64,000 nucleotides of DNA. Source: JBFWWP01 sp050246115 (lineage in GTDB: Bacteria; Planctomycetota; UBA8108; UBA1146; JAJFFE01). The notes beneath the pieces are model-generated. The model searched no databases, was not told the origin of the DNA, and saw only the letters and a program-made list of their open reading frames with translations. Of this stretch, positions 28,822 to 42,334 are shown piece after piece; position 1 is the stretch's first letter; the number at the start of each line of letters is the position of its first letter. The position numbers and the translations under genes were made by a program. Location: positions 248,001-312,000 of the forward strand of contig JBFWWP010000002.1 in assembly GCA_050246115.1 (NCBI GenBank). The letters are read 5' to 3'.

Positions 28822-29901
28822 TTGACTGCGGCCCCGGGTCCGCCCTCGATCCGCCTGAGTGCGGCGGGACAGAGTTCCCTGATACGCTTTGGCGCCGTTT
28901 CTGGCGCCGACCCCTTGGAGAAGCCGCCGAGTCAAGTCGCGCTCGTGCTCGACGCCCGCCTTCACCCCGACTTCGTCGCCGAGTGTGGCGATTGGATCGA
29001 CGCGTGGGGCGTACCCTACCGGCAGCTGACGGTGGACGGCGGGGAGGAACTCAAGTCCGTTCGGTCCTGGGAGCGCTTCCTGGACTTCTTCCAGGAAATG
29101 GGTCTCGACCGCGAAGGTTGTGTTGTTGCCGCGGGTGGCGGGTCCGTCGGCGACGCCGCTGGGTTTGCCGCCGCGACCTGGCTCCGAGGTGTTCCTTGGG
29201 TCGGGATCCCGACCACTCTACTGGCTATGGTGGATGCGTTCGTTGGCGGCAAGACCGGGCTCAATCACGGGGGAATCAAGAACGTACTGGGCGCGTTTCA
29301 CATGCCGTCCCTCGTGCAGATCGACATCGGCTCGCTGTCGGGGTTGCCCGGCGAGGAGTTGCGCTCGGGCTGGGGCGAAGTGGTGAAGACCGCAATCGTC
29401 GGCGACCCCGGGTTGTTCGACTCCATGGAGAGTGGCTCGATCGCGGCCGGAGGACTCCCGACCGTCGAAGTCATCGAGCGGTGCCTGCGGGTGAAGACCG
29501 CAGTCGTGGAGCAGGATTTTCGGGACGCGGGACGCAGGATGGTGCTCAACCTGGGCCACACTCTAGGCCACGCGCTCGAGGCTTGGGGAGGAGTCGAGCG
29601 GGTTCGGCATGGGGACGCAGTCGCCGTCGGCACCGTCTTCGCCGCCCGTATCGCGGAAGACCTGGAACTCGGAACCCGCGAGCTTACCGAGCGGATCGCG
29701 TCGGTGCTCGGCCGAGCGGGCTTGCCAGTGGCGTGGGATCCTGGTTGTGCGGACCAATATCTCAGCTTGATGGCTCGGGACAAGAAGAACCGTGGGTTGC
29801 GATTCCGCATGGCCCTACCCTTGGGGCTCGGACGGGTGGAGATTCATCGCGTACCGATCGAGAGCTTGATCGATCGACTTCACCGCGGACCTGAACTCTG
29901 A
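28822..29901 (+). CDS. aroB: 3-dehydroquinate synthase (AroB family)
   Basis: 359 residues from a TTG one base after the preceding stop; longer frames overlap the upstream gene. The family landmarks are present: VVAAGGGSVGDAAGFAAATWLRGVPW (NAD-binding), IPTTLLAMVDAFVGGKTGLNH, KNVLGAFHMPSLV, SGWGEVVKTAIVGD, NLGHTLGHALEAW and DKKNRG. DHQ synthase makes 3-dehydroquinate from DAHP (second step of the shikimate pathway) using NAD and a metal bound by the E and two H residues seen here. Sugar-cyclase relatives share these motifs, but the typical AroB residues are intact, so AroB is preferred. No other shikimate gene is nearby. Confidence 0.88.
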   Translation: MTAAPGPPSIRLSAAGQSSLIRFGAVSGADPLEKPPSQVALVLDARLHPDFVAECGDWIDAWGVPYRQLTVDGGEELKSVRSWERFLDFFQEMGLDREGCVVAAGGGSVGDAAGFAAATWLRGVPWVGIPTTLLAMVDAFVGGKTGLNHGGIKNVLGAFHMPSLVQIDIGSLSGLPGEELRSGWGEVVKTAIVGDPGLFDSMESGSIAAGGLPTVEVIERCLRVKTAVVEQDFRDAGRRMVLNLGHTLGHALEAWGGVERVRHGDAVAVGTVFAARIAEDLELGTRELTERIASVLGRAGLPVAWDPGCADQYLSLMARDKKNRGLRFRMALPLGLGRVEIHRVPIESLIDRLHRGPEL

Positions 29902-29975
29902 GATGCTGCGACTCCGAGTCCCGGCGCGACGGTGGCGCCTGGGGTCGGAGAGGTTCAATCGGTGAGGAGAGAACA

Positions 29976-30296
29976 ATGGAGTGGCAACGACGGTCCCTCG
30001 GTGGCGTGGGTGTCATGCTCTGTGCGCTTCTCAGCGCGTGCTCCCCGGGAGGATCCGGCGGCGATCCGCATCGGGAGGTCTCCGAGCACGAACTGACCGC
30101 GATCAAGGAACTCTCATCGGAGGTCGCGGCAACGCGATCCGAAGTGAAGGAGTTCACGGGCAAGCTGCGAGCCGGGTCGAAGCTCGACCCTGCCCAGAGC
30201 GCCGCGATCGAAGCAGCCGTTCTCAAGATGGAGGCCCGCCTCGAAGACATCTCGCGTCGACTCGACGGTGTGTCACCGGCCGAGCACGAGCACTGA
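29976..30296 (+). CDS. small lipoprotein with coiled-coil segment
   Basis: 106 residues. Signal peptide with a clear lipobox LLSAC (cysteine 22), giving a mature lipoprotein of about 85 residues. After a short Gly/Ser/His region comes a charged helical stretch (EHELTAIKELSSEVAATRSEVKEFTGKL; AAIEAAVLKMEARLEDISRRL) of heptad-like spacing and a His/Glu-rich end (EHEH). No family recognised. Possibly a small murein- or envelope-associated lipoprotein in the manner of Lpp, but this is a guess from shape. A GGTGAGGAGAG site precedes the ATG. Confidence 0.65.
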   Translation: MEWQRRSLGGVGVMLCALLSACSPGGSGGDPHREVSEHELTAIKELSSEVAATRSEVKEFTGKLRAGSKLDPAQSAAIEAAVLKMEARLEDISRRLDGVSPAEHEH

Positions 30297-30588
30297 TCTC
30301 CGGCTCACGGCAGCTCTACGAACCCGTTCGCGCCCAGTGGGGGGGAGGATGCCCGGCGACGACGTCGTGAAGCAGCGCCGGCGGTGTCGCGAACCGGCAA
30401 CCCCGCGCGCGTCCCGGTCGCGGTCCCGTCATCGCGTGCAGTCCCGTCTTCCTCTTCGCTTCACTTGCGCCCACTCACCCTCGTGGGGCGCATCCGCTGA
30501 GCCCACCGCCCATGCGATAGAGCGCTTCAAAGGGTGGCGAAGAAGACGTTGCTGGAAACGATAGATCGCATCAGGGACCGCCGAGAGC
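30297..30588. other. convergent intergenic region, about 290 bp
   Basis: Between the lipoprotein gene and sdhB, which run toward each other. No supported ORF and no strong terminator hairpin found. Confidence 0.4.
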
Positions 30589-31328
30589 TCAGTAGCTCAG
30601 GGCTCCGCGGAGGAACTCGCGGTTGAGCTGTGCAATGGTGGCGACCGAGATCTCCTTCGGGCAAGCCGCTTCGCACTCGAACTGGTTGGCGCAGTTGCCG
30701 AAGCCCTCGGCGTCCATGGCACTCACCATGTCGAGGGCGCGGCGTTGCCGCTCGACCCGGCCCTGGGGGAGCAGGGCGAGGTGGGTTACTTTGGCGGCGA
30801 CGAACAACATTGCGCTCGCGTTCTTGCATGCGGCCACGCAGGCACCACAGCCGATGCAGGCGGCGGCATCGAACGCGCGGTCCGCCTCGTGCTTCGGGAT
30901 GGGAATGGCATTGCCGTCCGGGGCGGCGCCGGCGTTGGCCGAGACGTAGCCGCCGGCGGCGATCACGCGATCGAACGCGCTGCGATCCACGACCAAGTCG
31001 CGCAGCACCGGAAACGGGCGCGCTCGGAATGGCTCGACGTAGATTTGCTCGCCGTCCGTGAAGGTCCGCATGTGGAGTTGGCAGGTCGTCGTCGCCCGCT
31101 GGGGGCCATGTGGCACCCCGTTGATCACCAACGAACAAGACCCGCAGATACCTTCCCTGCAGTCGTGATCGAAGGCGACCGGCTCATCGCCGCGAAGAGT
31201 CAGCTCCTCGTTGAGACGATCGAGCATTTCGAGGAAGGACACGTCGGGGCTCACGTCGGCGAGCTCGTGACGCTCGAACCGACCGGCGTCGTTGGGGCCG
31301 GCCTGTCGCCATACATGAAGGACGAGTT

Positions 31329-31332
<4 letters not shown>
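30589..31332 (-). CDS. sdhB: succinate dehydrogenase iron-sulfur subunit
   Basis: 247 residues. N-terminal [2Fe-2S] ferredoxin domain with CREGICGSCSLVING and a further cysteine in TTTCQLHMRTF; C-terminal domain with the [4Fe-4S] motif CIGCGACVAACKNAS and the [3Fe-4S] region GNCANQFECEAACPKE. Electrons pass from FAD in SdhA through these clusters to the quinone site. The frame extends upstream into sdhA, but GTG 31332 overlaps the sdhA stop codon as GTGA with AGGAG seven bases ahead, and similarity starts there. Final gene of sdhC-sdhA-sdhB; no separate sdhD, as in Bacillus/epsilon-type enzymes. Confidence 0.95.
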
Positions 31333-33238
<1,906 letters not shown>

Positions 33239-33242
<4 letters not shown>

Positions 33243-33922
33243 GCGGCACTTGCTTTCACGAACCCGAACGCGATCGCTAGCGGAATCGTCGCGTATCCAA
33301 GAAACAAGATCGTGGCGGCGGCGAGTCCGAGACGCCGGATCAAAGTCGCGTAGTGTGGGTGGGTCAGACCCAAGGTCTGGAACAGGCTCGAGATCCCGTG
33401 ACTGAGGTGAGCCGCGAGCACTCCCAAGGCACCGAGGTAGATCAGTACCACCAGGGGATTGCCGAAATCGCGAACCACCATCGCGAATACGTTGTGACGG
33501 CCCTGGGCATCCAGGAGTTCGGAGTGAGGCGACGCGCCCAGCGTGAAGTGCGCGAGGTGGAACAGGACGAAGCCGAGCACGAGCAATCCGGTGAGCACCA
33601 TGCTGCGCGAGGTCCAGGTGGCCTGCAGGGTCTCGTCGTACTGATAAGGCACTGGCCGCGCGCGCGCGCTCCGGCGTTTGAGCACGACTCCCAGGTACAC
33701 GTGCAACGAGAAGACGGCGAGCAGTCCGAGACGGGCAACCCACAGGAGCGGCCCTTGGCTCTTGAGCCACGCGGCGTACGCGTTCATGGCCTCCTGGCCC
33801 TTGAACACGAGCAGGTTGCCGCTCAGGTGGCCGACCAGGAACAGGACGAGCCCCAGGCCGGTGATGGCCATCAGCTGCTTCATGCCCACAGTGGTCCGAT
33901 AGAAGCGGAGAAACACGTTCAT
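33239..33922 (-). CDS. sdhC: succinate dehydrogenase cytochrome b558 subunit (fused SdhC type)
   Basis: 227 residues with five transmembrane helices, the single-subunit membrane anchor of Bacillus-type enzymes. Heme-ligand histidines are likely H32 (VGHLSGNLLVFKG), H74 (LHVYLGVVLKRRSA), H122 or H125 (FHLAHFTLG) and H172 or H175 (AHLSHGISSLFQTLG), which suggests a di-heme enzyme; Bacillus-type di-heme SDH reduces menaquinone. The frame reaches further upstream, but ATG 33922 with GGGAG before it gives the expected N-terminus (MNVFLRFYRTTVGMKQ). Head of sdhCAB; its promoter must lie in 33923..34177. Confidence 0.93.
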
Positions 33923-34177
33923 GGGGGGCTCCCGGGATGGTGCGGCGCCATGCGCCAACAGAGACGATCGGCACGGTGCTTCATGCCGCACGCTGCGGGC
34001 CCTGTCAATCGAAGCTGGAATCGGAAGCGAGAAGTTGCGGCCCCGGGCGGGGCCGGAAGGTCGGGGAACAACGGGCTGTGTCGGGGCACGGAGGTCGAAG
34101 GCGGGATTCAATCGTCCGCGAGGCGCCCGCGGAACCAAAACTGGTGGTGGCGGGCGTCGAGGAGGAGGGGCGTTCCC

Positions 34178-34200
34178 CCGACCGGTGCGACACCGATCGG
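34178..34200 (-). terminator. hairpin downstream of dockerin-like gene
   Basis: CCGACCGGTG, 3-base loop, CACCGATCGG: a 10-bp stem with one mismatch, 26 bp past the stop codon of the 34226 gene; a second small GGGG/CCCC hairpin follows at 34168. No T-tract. Confidence 0.45.
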
Positions 34201-34225
34201 AGGAACGCTGCGACTCGAACCGCTG

Positions 34226-36703
34226 CTATGGGCAGGACGCGAACGACACGCAACCGAGCGCGTCGGTCGTCGGATCTGCGCCGCACCCGGGGAACGGATT
34301 CGCGGGGTTGGGGCCGCTCAGGAACAGGTAGCCGAGGAGGGTAACCGGGTCTGCCAGACTCACGCTCCCGTTGTCGTCGACATCGAGGGCGGACAGGCAC
34401 ACGCCAGGCCCGCTGAGGAACAGGTAGTTGAGCGAGTACACGGCGTCCACGAGGTTCACCGCGCCGTCGGCGTTGCCGTCGCCGCGGATGAAGTTCCCGC
34501 TCACGCTACCCGGCACCAGGTCGACCACGGCGTCCACGAACGTGGGGGTGTTGCTGCCCACCCCGACGACCACGACGTTCTCGACCGGTGGATTGCCGAG
34601 GACACCGTCCGCGAAGGTCAGCGCCGTTGCGACCGGGCTGTTGGTCCCGGCCAGCGCCGCCGGCTGGGTCTGGTAGTCGATGTTCAGGATCGGCGTAGAC
34701 GTCGCAACGGTGATGGAGTCGGTCAACATGAACGAGAAGATCATCCCGACCGTGATGCCGTCCGCCAGCACCACCGGCACGAAGAAGTCGGGGCCGGCAC
34801 CGCCGTTGAGAGCGGCGATCAACGGGCTCACGGCGAGTGAATTCGCCACGAGGTACGCCGGATCGTGTTGGATCGCGGTCGAGAAGCCAGCCACGGTGTT
34901 CGGGAAGTCAGGGCTGCCGGGAAGCTCCTGCAGGAGCACGGTCGCCGAGAAGGCGCCTTGGCCGGTCACCGAGTCGAATGGCACCACGTGCGACGTGGCC
35001 TCGTACTCGAAGGGGATGGCCGGCGGCGGCAGGATGTCCACGACGCACACCACTTGCCCAGCCGAGATGGTACCGGCGAACGCCGTCACCCGGTACGTGA
35101 AGGTGCCGAGGTTGAGCCCGATGTCGTCGTAGGAGGTCGCAGTCCCGGGCAGCGTGGCGATCAGCAGGTTGTTGCGGCGGATCTGGATGTCCGAGTAGGG
35201 GTCGGAGTTCGTCCACGCGAGGTGAGCCGTGAACACGTTCTGCGAGCACGTCAAGTTGGCGACCGGTGCCGGGGGCAGAACGTCGATCGTGCAACCCACG
35301 CCGGGCGACGGTACCGAGGCGATGACGCCGTTTACGATGTAGTCGTAGCTCCCCAGCGCGAGGCCCGGATCCTGGTAGGACGTCGCGTTGCCGGCGAGGG
35401 TGGCGATCTGTTGGCCGTTACGGAACAGCAGGATGGAGTCGTAAGCGGCACCGTTGCTCCAGGCAAGGCTGCCTTGGAAGGCCGCGATGCCGCAGGTGAG
35501 ACCACTGACCGCCGGGGTGTTGGTGCCACCGGGAAGCGGGGCCTGGGTTTGCAGAACCGCCTCGGCCGGCGTGCCCGGCTTGAACAGGCCGATCGTCGCC
35601 AAGACCGGCGACGGCGGTGACGCCGCCTGGAAGCGGAAGTTGTAGAGGGTACCCCAACGGATCGCGTTGGCATTCGGATTGGTGGCGAAGGACTCGGTCG
35701 TCCAGGAGACCGAGTCGGCGTTGATGCTCGACGTCCAGTCGGCGCCCGAGTAGGGCTCACCGCTGTGGTAGCTGACATCGTGGAAGCCGAGGTTCTGAAT
35801 GACCGTACCCATGCCAACGGGGAGCGTGAACGATCCCGCAGAGCGATCGGAGTTCATGTTGTACAGCGCGTACTCGTACTCCCAGAAGCCGTTCGCGAGG
35901 TCGGTGACTTTCGTGCCGAGGATGAAGCGCCCGTTGTTCACGATGACTTCGCTCAGCTCGACGGACGGGTCGAGTGTTGCCCAGCCTTCGATGGCGGCCT
36001 GCTCACGCACGGTAGGTCCGCTGAACGACAACGCGAAACCGGCGGGAGAAACGGTGACCCGGCGGTACGAGGCGTTGTTGTGGTGGTTGTTGGCCAGCGA
36101 ATCGTCGGCCGCCACGTACTGTCCCTCGGACAGGTAGATCGCGCCGAGGTTCTGGTCGGGCGCAATGTCTGCCGCGGCGACTCGGATCCGGCGCGAAGTG
36201 AGGTCGGTAACCGGCGGGTTCAGGTTGTACGGGTAGGGGAAGAAGCCGGTGGTCGCGTTGATCTCGGAGCGCGGTCCATTGCCCTGGCTGCCGTTCAGCC
36301 CCGATCCGTACGGATCCGAGCAGCCCACGCCGAGGGCCGAACCGTTCGGGTTGGCGCTGCAGCCGAAGCTGCATTCGTTCCCTTGGAGCGCCGTGAATCC
36401 GTGCTTCAACCAGCTGATGCCGATCTGTTCCAGGCGGCCATCCTTGATGCGATAGAGGTGCTGGGCGATCACCGGGTGCTGGTTGTTTCCCGCGATCCAC
36501 AGGAGCGGGGTGGTGCCGGCATTGCACGACGTCGTGCCGAGCGAGTACGCGTAGAAGCCACCGGCGGTGCCGTAGTTCCCCGGACCGGTCAGCTCACCGA
36601 CGATGACATCGGGTCCGGTTCCCCCTTGAGCCCACGCCATCGGGGTCGATCCCGCGCAAGCCAAGCCGATCCCCAACGCGACGACGAAGTTCCTCACGAG
36701 CAT
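34226..36703 (-). CDS. large secreted protein with FN3-like domains and C-terminal dockerin-like repeats
   Basis: 825 residues with a signal peptide (NFVVALGIGLACAGSTPMAWA). About residues 30-390 form a beta-rich domain of unknown type; 393-560 hold two FN3-like repeats (VSGLTCGIAAFQGSLAWSN and VANLTCSQNVFTAHLAWTN, each with the same TSYxDxGL turn); 570-730 looks like a cohesin-like or adhesion beta-sandwich; 738-803 holds two dockerin-like calcium-binding repeats (GDGNADGAVNLVDAVYSLNYLF, DVDDNGSVSLADPVTLLGYLF), closing with CGADPTTDALGCVSFASC. Such tails are typical of planctomycete exported proteins and may anchor them in a surface assembly. ATG 36703 is preceded by AAGGAG. The longer frame upstream runs into tandem repeats. 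Confidence 0.8.
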   Translation of the reverse strand: MLVRNFVVALGIGLACAGSTPMAWAQGGTGPDVIVGELTGPGNYGTAGGFYAYSLGTTSCNAGTTPLLWIAGNNQHPVIAQHLYRIKDGRLEQIGISWLKHGFTALQGNECSFGCSANPNGSALGVGCSDPYGSGLNGSQGNGPRSEINATTGFFPYPYNLNPPVTDLTSRRIRVAAADIAPDQNLGAIYLSEGQYVAADDSLANNHHNNASYRRVTVSPAGFALSFSGPTVREQAAIEGWATLDPSVELSEVIVNNGRFILGTKVTDLANGFWEYEYALYNMNSDRSAGSFTLPVGMGTVIQNLGFHDVSYHSGEPYSGADWTSSINADSVSWTTESFATNPNANAIRWGTLYNFRFQAASPPSPVLATIGLFKPGTPAEAVLQTQAPLPGGTNTPAVSGLTCGIAAFQGSLAWSNGAAYDSILLFRNGQQIATLAGNATSYQDPGLALGSYDYIVNGVIASVPSPGVGCTIDVLPPAPVANLTCSQNVFTAHLAWTNSDPYSDIQIRRNNLLIATLPGTATSYDDIGLNLGTFTYRVTAFAGTISAGQVVCVVDILPPPAIPFEYEATSHVVPFDSVTGQGAFSATVLLQELPGSPDFPNTVAGFSTAIQHDPAYLVANSLAVSPLIAALNGGAGPDFFVPVVLADGITVGMIFSFMLTDSITVATSTPILNIDYQTQPAALAGTNSPVATALTFADGVLGNPPVENVVVVGVGSNTPTFVDAVVDLVPGSVSGNFIRGDGNADGAVNLVDAVYSLNYLFLSGPGVCLSALDVDDNGSVSLADPVTLLGYLFLSGPNPANPFPGCGADPTTDALGCVSFASCP

Positions 36704-36902
36704 CTCCACTCCTTCTCTTCTCTCCGATTTCTCGCTCGCCGAAATGGACCCACCGAGTGGCGACTCCCACCCCGGAGTTGTCGCAGCCCGGAGTTGCCGC
36801 GGCGCGAAGCCGTCTGGCCCCGTCCACATGCCGGAAGAACGCCGCCGACTCGGGCGATCCGTTCGTGAGCGAACCCTGCCCCAAACCAAACCCGTCGACT
36901 CC
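36704..36902. other. upstream region of the dockerin-like gene
   Basis: Divergent space before the tandem repeats at 36903..37002. No promoter pair I would defend; no gene seen. Confidence 0.3.
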
Positions 36903-37002
36903 GTGAAACTGACCCCAAGGGAACTCAGTGAAACTGACCCCAAGGAAAGTCAGTGAAACTGCCCCCAAGCAAAGTCAGTGAAACTGACCCCAAGCAAACT
37001 GT
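36903..37002 (+). repeat. 25-bp tandem repeat, four copies
   Basis: Units start at 36903, 36928, 36953 and 36978. Each begins GTGAAACTGACCCCAAG (one copy has C for A at position 10) and ends with a variable AA(G/C)T region; copies 1-4 differ at only a few bases. No spacers, so not a CRISPR. The word GACCCC occurs again at about 37080 and 37258, hinting at a larger decayed element. Confidence 0.85.
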
Positions 37003-37446
37003 GCCCCGGAGGACACGACCCTGAGGGATGAGAGAGCCCCGCCGCCGCCCGACGTCCATACCGGGTGCGGCCTGCGGCGAGCTGACCCCGCTGGAGGGGC
37101 AAAAGGGTACAGCCACGCGGCGTAAGGAGTCGCCCAAGAATAACTTCACCCTCTGGCTCGTCGCTTCGGGCCATCTTCGACCGATCCGAAAACCTCGAAA
37201 TCCTCACCGGAACCAAGGCTACGCCTCCGGTTCCGAGCTTTCCGGATCGGCCGAATCTGACCCCAATCGACGGCAAGATGTCGAAGTCAGTCTTGGGCGA
37301 CTCCTCGGACATTCTAGGGGAGCCAGCGCCGTCCGGAAGCACAAAGTTCCGGAGCTTGCCGCTCGTCGGCCCGTTCCGCAGACTACCCCTGCGACACTCT
37401 GGGGCGCGCCGGGTATCCTGCGACGCCGTTGGGATGGAGGGAAGAG
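37003..37446. other. intergenic region upstream of ctaA, about 440 bp
   Basis: No protein with recognisable features, although frames stay open (for example 36950..37342 on the minus strand) because of the GC content. Probably remains of a repeat element plus the ctaA promoter. Confidence 0.35.
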
Positions 37447-38841
37447 ATGGATCGGGTCGACGTTCAGCTGGCGGCGGATCGGCACGCAGTGCTTCTGGGG
37501 GGATTCCTCACCCCGGTGCTCGTCAGTGCGGTTTCGTACTTCGGTCGGCTGCCGGGTATCGAGCTTCCGAACCCTGTGCTCCTGGGAGCGATTCTCGTCT
37601 GCATGATCGGCGGCGGCTGGGTCACGGGCCGGATCACCACGCGCCCCTTGCGCGCGGGCACCTTCGCGGGACTTCTGGCGGGGGTACTGGCTCTGGTGCT
37701 GTTGGGCAGTGTGATCGCGGAGGAGTCGCCCAACGAACTGCGGGACAACGCGGCCTGGATCGTCTGCGGCTTCTTCGCGACCTCGGCCGCTGCGGGCGTG
37801 CTCGGGGCTGCCATCGGGAGTCGTTTTCCCGCTCCGAAGGGTACCGTCGCGGATGCCGTGGGGTCTTTTGCCAAGGTCGCCGTGGCCGCGACCTTCGTAT
37901 TGGTGGTGATCGGTGGGGTAGTGACCAGCGCGGACGCTGGGCTCGCCGTCTACGATTGGCCGACCTCGTTCGAGGCCAACATGTTTCTGCTGCCGCTCTC
38001 GAAGATGGTCGGCGGCGTTTTCTACGAGCACGCGCACCGCCTGTTCGGAGCGCTCATCGGCCTCGTTACCATGACCTTCGGTGTGTATCTGCTGAGCTGT
38101 GACCGCCGTCGGTGGGTACGGGTGCTCGCGGTCGTCGCCATGGTGCTCGTCGTTGGCCAAGGGTTGCTCGGTGCCGACCGGGTCTTGCGCGCAGGTCTCG
38201 ACGCCTCGGGGGGGCAGGACAACGTCTCTGCCCGCAGCGTCGCTGTCGTCCACGGCGTCACCGGCCAGGTGTTCTTGGCGCTGCTGGCGTTCCTCGCCGC
38301 CGCGACGTCGCGGACCTGGCGCCGCCTCCATTCGCACGGCGGGGCCGGCCCAACCGGGGGCGCGATCGCGAGCCTGGTGCTGGTCAGCATGCTCATCATT
38401 CAACTCACGCTCGGGGCGATGCTGCGGCATCATGGACGAGATCCCTGGCTGTTGTGGCACATGGGGTTCGCGTTCGTGGTCTTCGTCCAGGCCTTGATCG
38501 CTTCGCTGCGTGCGCAGCGTCTCGGTGTCGACCTTCCCGGGTTCGGCCCCACCGGTGCAGTGCTCTTCTGGTTGCCGCTGGCACAGATCGGACTCGGGTT
38601 CGCAGCGATGACCGTTACCTCCCCGGAAGTGCAAGCGCAACAGGCGCACGCGGCCTTGGTCGTCGCTACCGGTCACCAGGGATTGGGAGCGCTGTTGCTG
38701 GTCACGGCAGTCGTACTGCTGGCGTGGCACCTGCGGCTCGTGCTCGGCCACCGCCTCGAATCCCGGAGCGACTTGGCGTCGCTCTCGCTCGCCGCCAACG
38801 AGCGTCAGCCGGGAGCGCCGGTGCCTGAACTTCCTCGGTGA
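37447..38841 (+). CDS. ctaA: heme A synthase (CtaA/COX15 family)
   Basis: 464 residues. About 10 hydrophobic segments: a non-family N-terminal membrane part (about residues 10-130), then the COX15/CtaA core (from about 140) with VVIGGVVTSADAGLAVYDWPTSFEANM, FYEHAHRLFGALIGL, LLGADRVLRAG, VHGVTGQVFLALLAF, LRHHGRDPWLLWHMGF and TGHQGLGALLLVTAV. The paired histidines (EHAHR, HG, LWHMG, GHQG) are the heme-binding and active-site ligands. It converts heme O to heme A for the cytochrome oxidase; ctaB at 58855 supplies heme O. ATG 37447 with GGAGGGAAGAG ahead is preferred over TTG 37429. The extra N-terminal helices are unusual. It stands apart from the oxidase operon by about 6 kb. Confidence 0.85.
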   Translation: MDRVDVQLAADRHAVLLGGFLTPVLVSAVSYFGRLPGIELPNPVLLGAILVCMIGGGWVTGRITTRPLRAGTFAGLLAGVLALVLLGSVIAEESPNELRDNAAWIVCGFFATSAAAGVLGAAIGSRFPAPKGTVADAVGSFAKVAVAATFVLVVIGGVVTSADAGLAVYDWPTSFEANMFLLPLSKMVGGVFYEHAHRLFGALIGLVTMTFGVYLLSCDRRRWVRVLAVVAMVLVVGQGLLGADRVLRAGLDASGGQDNVSARSVAVVHGVTGQVFLALLAFLAAATSRTWRRLHSHGGAGPTGGAIASLVLVSMLIIQLTLGAMLRHHGRDPWLLWHMGFAFVVFVQALIASLRAQRLGVDLPGFGPTGAVLFWLPLAQIGLGFAAMTVTSPEVQAQQAHAALVVATGHQGLGALLLVTAVVLLAWHLRLVLGHRLESRSDLASLSLAANERQPGAPVPELPR

Positions 38842-39018
38842 CTCGGCGATGGCTCGCGGCTACGATGCTTTCGCTCGCCGCCCCTTCGTGCTCGAGCGTC
38901 ATCACGCGCAGCTCGGACGGGCGCCGGAAGAACCGTGCTGCACCGCGACGCCCCCGGGCGCCGCGCCCGTCGCTCTCGCGGCGGTGAGTCGGCTACCGAT
39001 CGAAGGAAGGAACGCACC

Positions 39019-40959
<1,941 letters not shown>

Positions 40960-40969
40960 GAGACGCGCC

Positions 40970-42334
40970 ATGGCTCGAATTCATCGACGGGACTTCCTCA
41001 AGCTTGGTTCCGCTGGCCTGGCCTTGGGAGTCCTGGGGCCACTCCTGCGACCCGCAGCACTGTCGCAGCTCCTCCATGCGAGTAACGCAATTCCGGGGCG
41101 TAGGCTCCTCGTGATCTTCCTTCGGGGTGGGAACGACGGCGTGAACACGCTGATCCCGCACGGCGACTCGAGCTACAACCCCACCGAGCGCCCGACGCTC
41201 TACATCCCGCCGGCGGCGTCCTTGGACTTGGGGAACGGGTTTGCTGCGTTGAACCCAGCGTTGGGGCCGCTGCATCAGCTCTACCAACTCGGCGACGTGG
41301 CCTGCATTCATCGGGTGGGTTACCCGGATCAGTCCCGCTCCCATTTCTCGAGCCAACAGTTCTGGGAGAACGGCAAGCCCCTCGATGAAGACTTGGTCGA
41401 AGGGTGGCTCTACCGCTACGTCACGGACGCGTACGACCTGGCGAGCCAGCCCCTCGTGGCCGCGAGCATCTCCGACCAATTGATGCTCGTCCTCAAGGGG
41501 GAGTTGCAGCTCGCACACTTCCCGACCCTGGCGAGTTTCGATCTGACGGTTCCCGGGTCGCCGGATGGCCAGAAGATCCTCGGCGAGTTGCCCAACCCGA
41601 GCGCGGCGCAGGCGGGGTCGGGACTCTTGGGCTGGTATGGCCAACCGGCGTCGACTCACGGCTACGACGGCTTGATCAAGTCGTCCGGCCAGTCGCTCGG
41701 GGCTGCCCTGAACTCGTTGGCGGGGTCGGGCGTCGATCCGGCAGCCTATGTTCCCGCCAACGGCGCCGTCTACCCGAGCGCGGCGAATCCACTCGGTTTC
41801 CCGGACGCGAGCTTCCCGTTCTTCTCGCGCGTGCGCGACGCAGCGATGTTGTTCAAGCTCAGCGACCTGCGCGTGGCCGGTATCGAGCTCGAGGGCTGGG
41901 ACACGCACGTGAACCAGGCAGGCGCACAGGGAGCTCTGCTGTCGTACGTGGCGCACGCGATCCGAGCGCTATCCCTCGATCTGCAGTCGATTTGGAACGA
42001 CGTCGTGGTGCTCACCCTGTCCGAGTTCGGCCGTACCTCGCAAGAGAACGGGAGTGCCGGCACCGACCACGGCGAAGCGTCGGCCCTGTTCGTCGCGGGC
42101 GGCGCCGTGCAGGGCGGCGTCTACAATTGCGACAGCACCACTTGGTCGAACGGTGACTTGTTCTCGACCCCGAACGGCCGCTACGTCGAGCGGCGGACGG
42201 ACTTCCGGGCGGTTCTGGGCGAGGTCCTCGTGCGTCACCTGGGGCTGCCCGCGCCGAGCCTCGACTTCGTGTTCCCGGGTTACGCGGGGCACGCCGGTGA
42301 TCCGACGTTCTCCTTCCTCAACTTCTTGCCCTGA
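40970..42334 (+). CDS. Tat-exported DUF1501 protein
   Basis: 454 residues. The start MARIHRRDFLKLGSAGLALGVLG is a Tat signal (RRDFLK), so it is exported folded. The core has RRLLVIFLRGGNDGVNTLIPHGD, YPDQSRSHFSSQQFWENG, IELEGWDTHVNQ, VVVLTLSEFGRTSQENGSAGTDHGEASALFVAGGAV and a C-terminal FRAVLGEVLVRHLGLP, the hallmarks of DUF1501, a sulfatase/alkaline-phosphatase-superfamily relative that keeps the metal-site-like residues (GGNDG, WDTH, GTDHG). It works with the upstream DUF1800 protein; TAGGAGA lies six bases ahead of ATG 40970. Exact function not known. Confidence 0.9.
   Translation: MARIHRRDFLKLGSAGLALGVLGPLLRPAALSQLLHASNAIPGRRLLVIFLRGGNDGVNTLIPHGDSSYNPTERPTLYIPPAASLDLGNGFAALNPALGPLHQLYQLGDVACIHRVGYPDQSRSHFSSQQFWENGKPLDEDLVEGWLYRYVTDAYDLASQPLVAASISDQLMLVLKGELQLAHFPTLASFDLTVPGSPDGQKILGELPNPSAAQAGSGLLGWYGQPASTHGYDGLIKSSGQSLGAALNSLAGSGVDPAAYVPANGAVYPSAANPLGFPDASFPFFSRVRDAAMLFKLSDLRVAGIELEGWDTHVNQAGAQGALLSYVAHAIRALSLDLQSIWNDVVVLTLSEFGRTSQENGSAGTDHGEASALFVAGGAVQGGVYNCDSTTWSNGDLFSTPNGRYVERRTDFRAVLGEVLVRHLGLPAPSLDFVFPGYAGHAGDPTFSFLNFLP

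Noticed and set aside
36903..37002. Possible CRISPR array
   Set aside because: Repeats are head to tail without spacers and there are no cas genes.
36950..37342. 130-residue minus-strand frame overlapping the 25-bp repeats
   Set aside because: No family features and it ends inside repeats; more likely chance frame.
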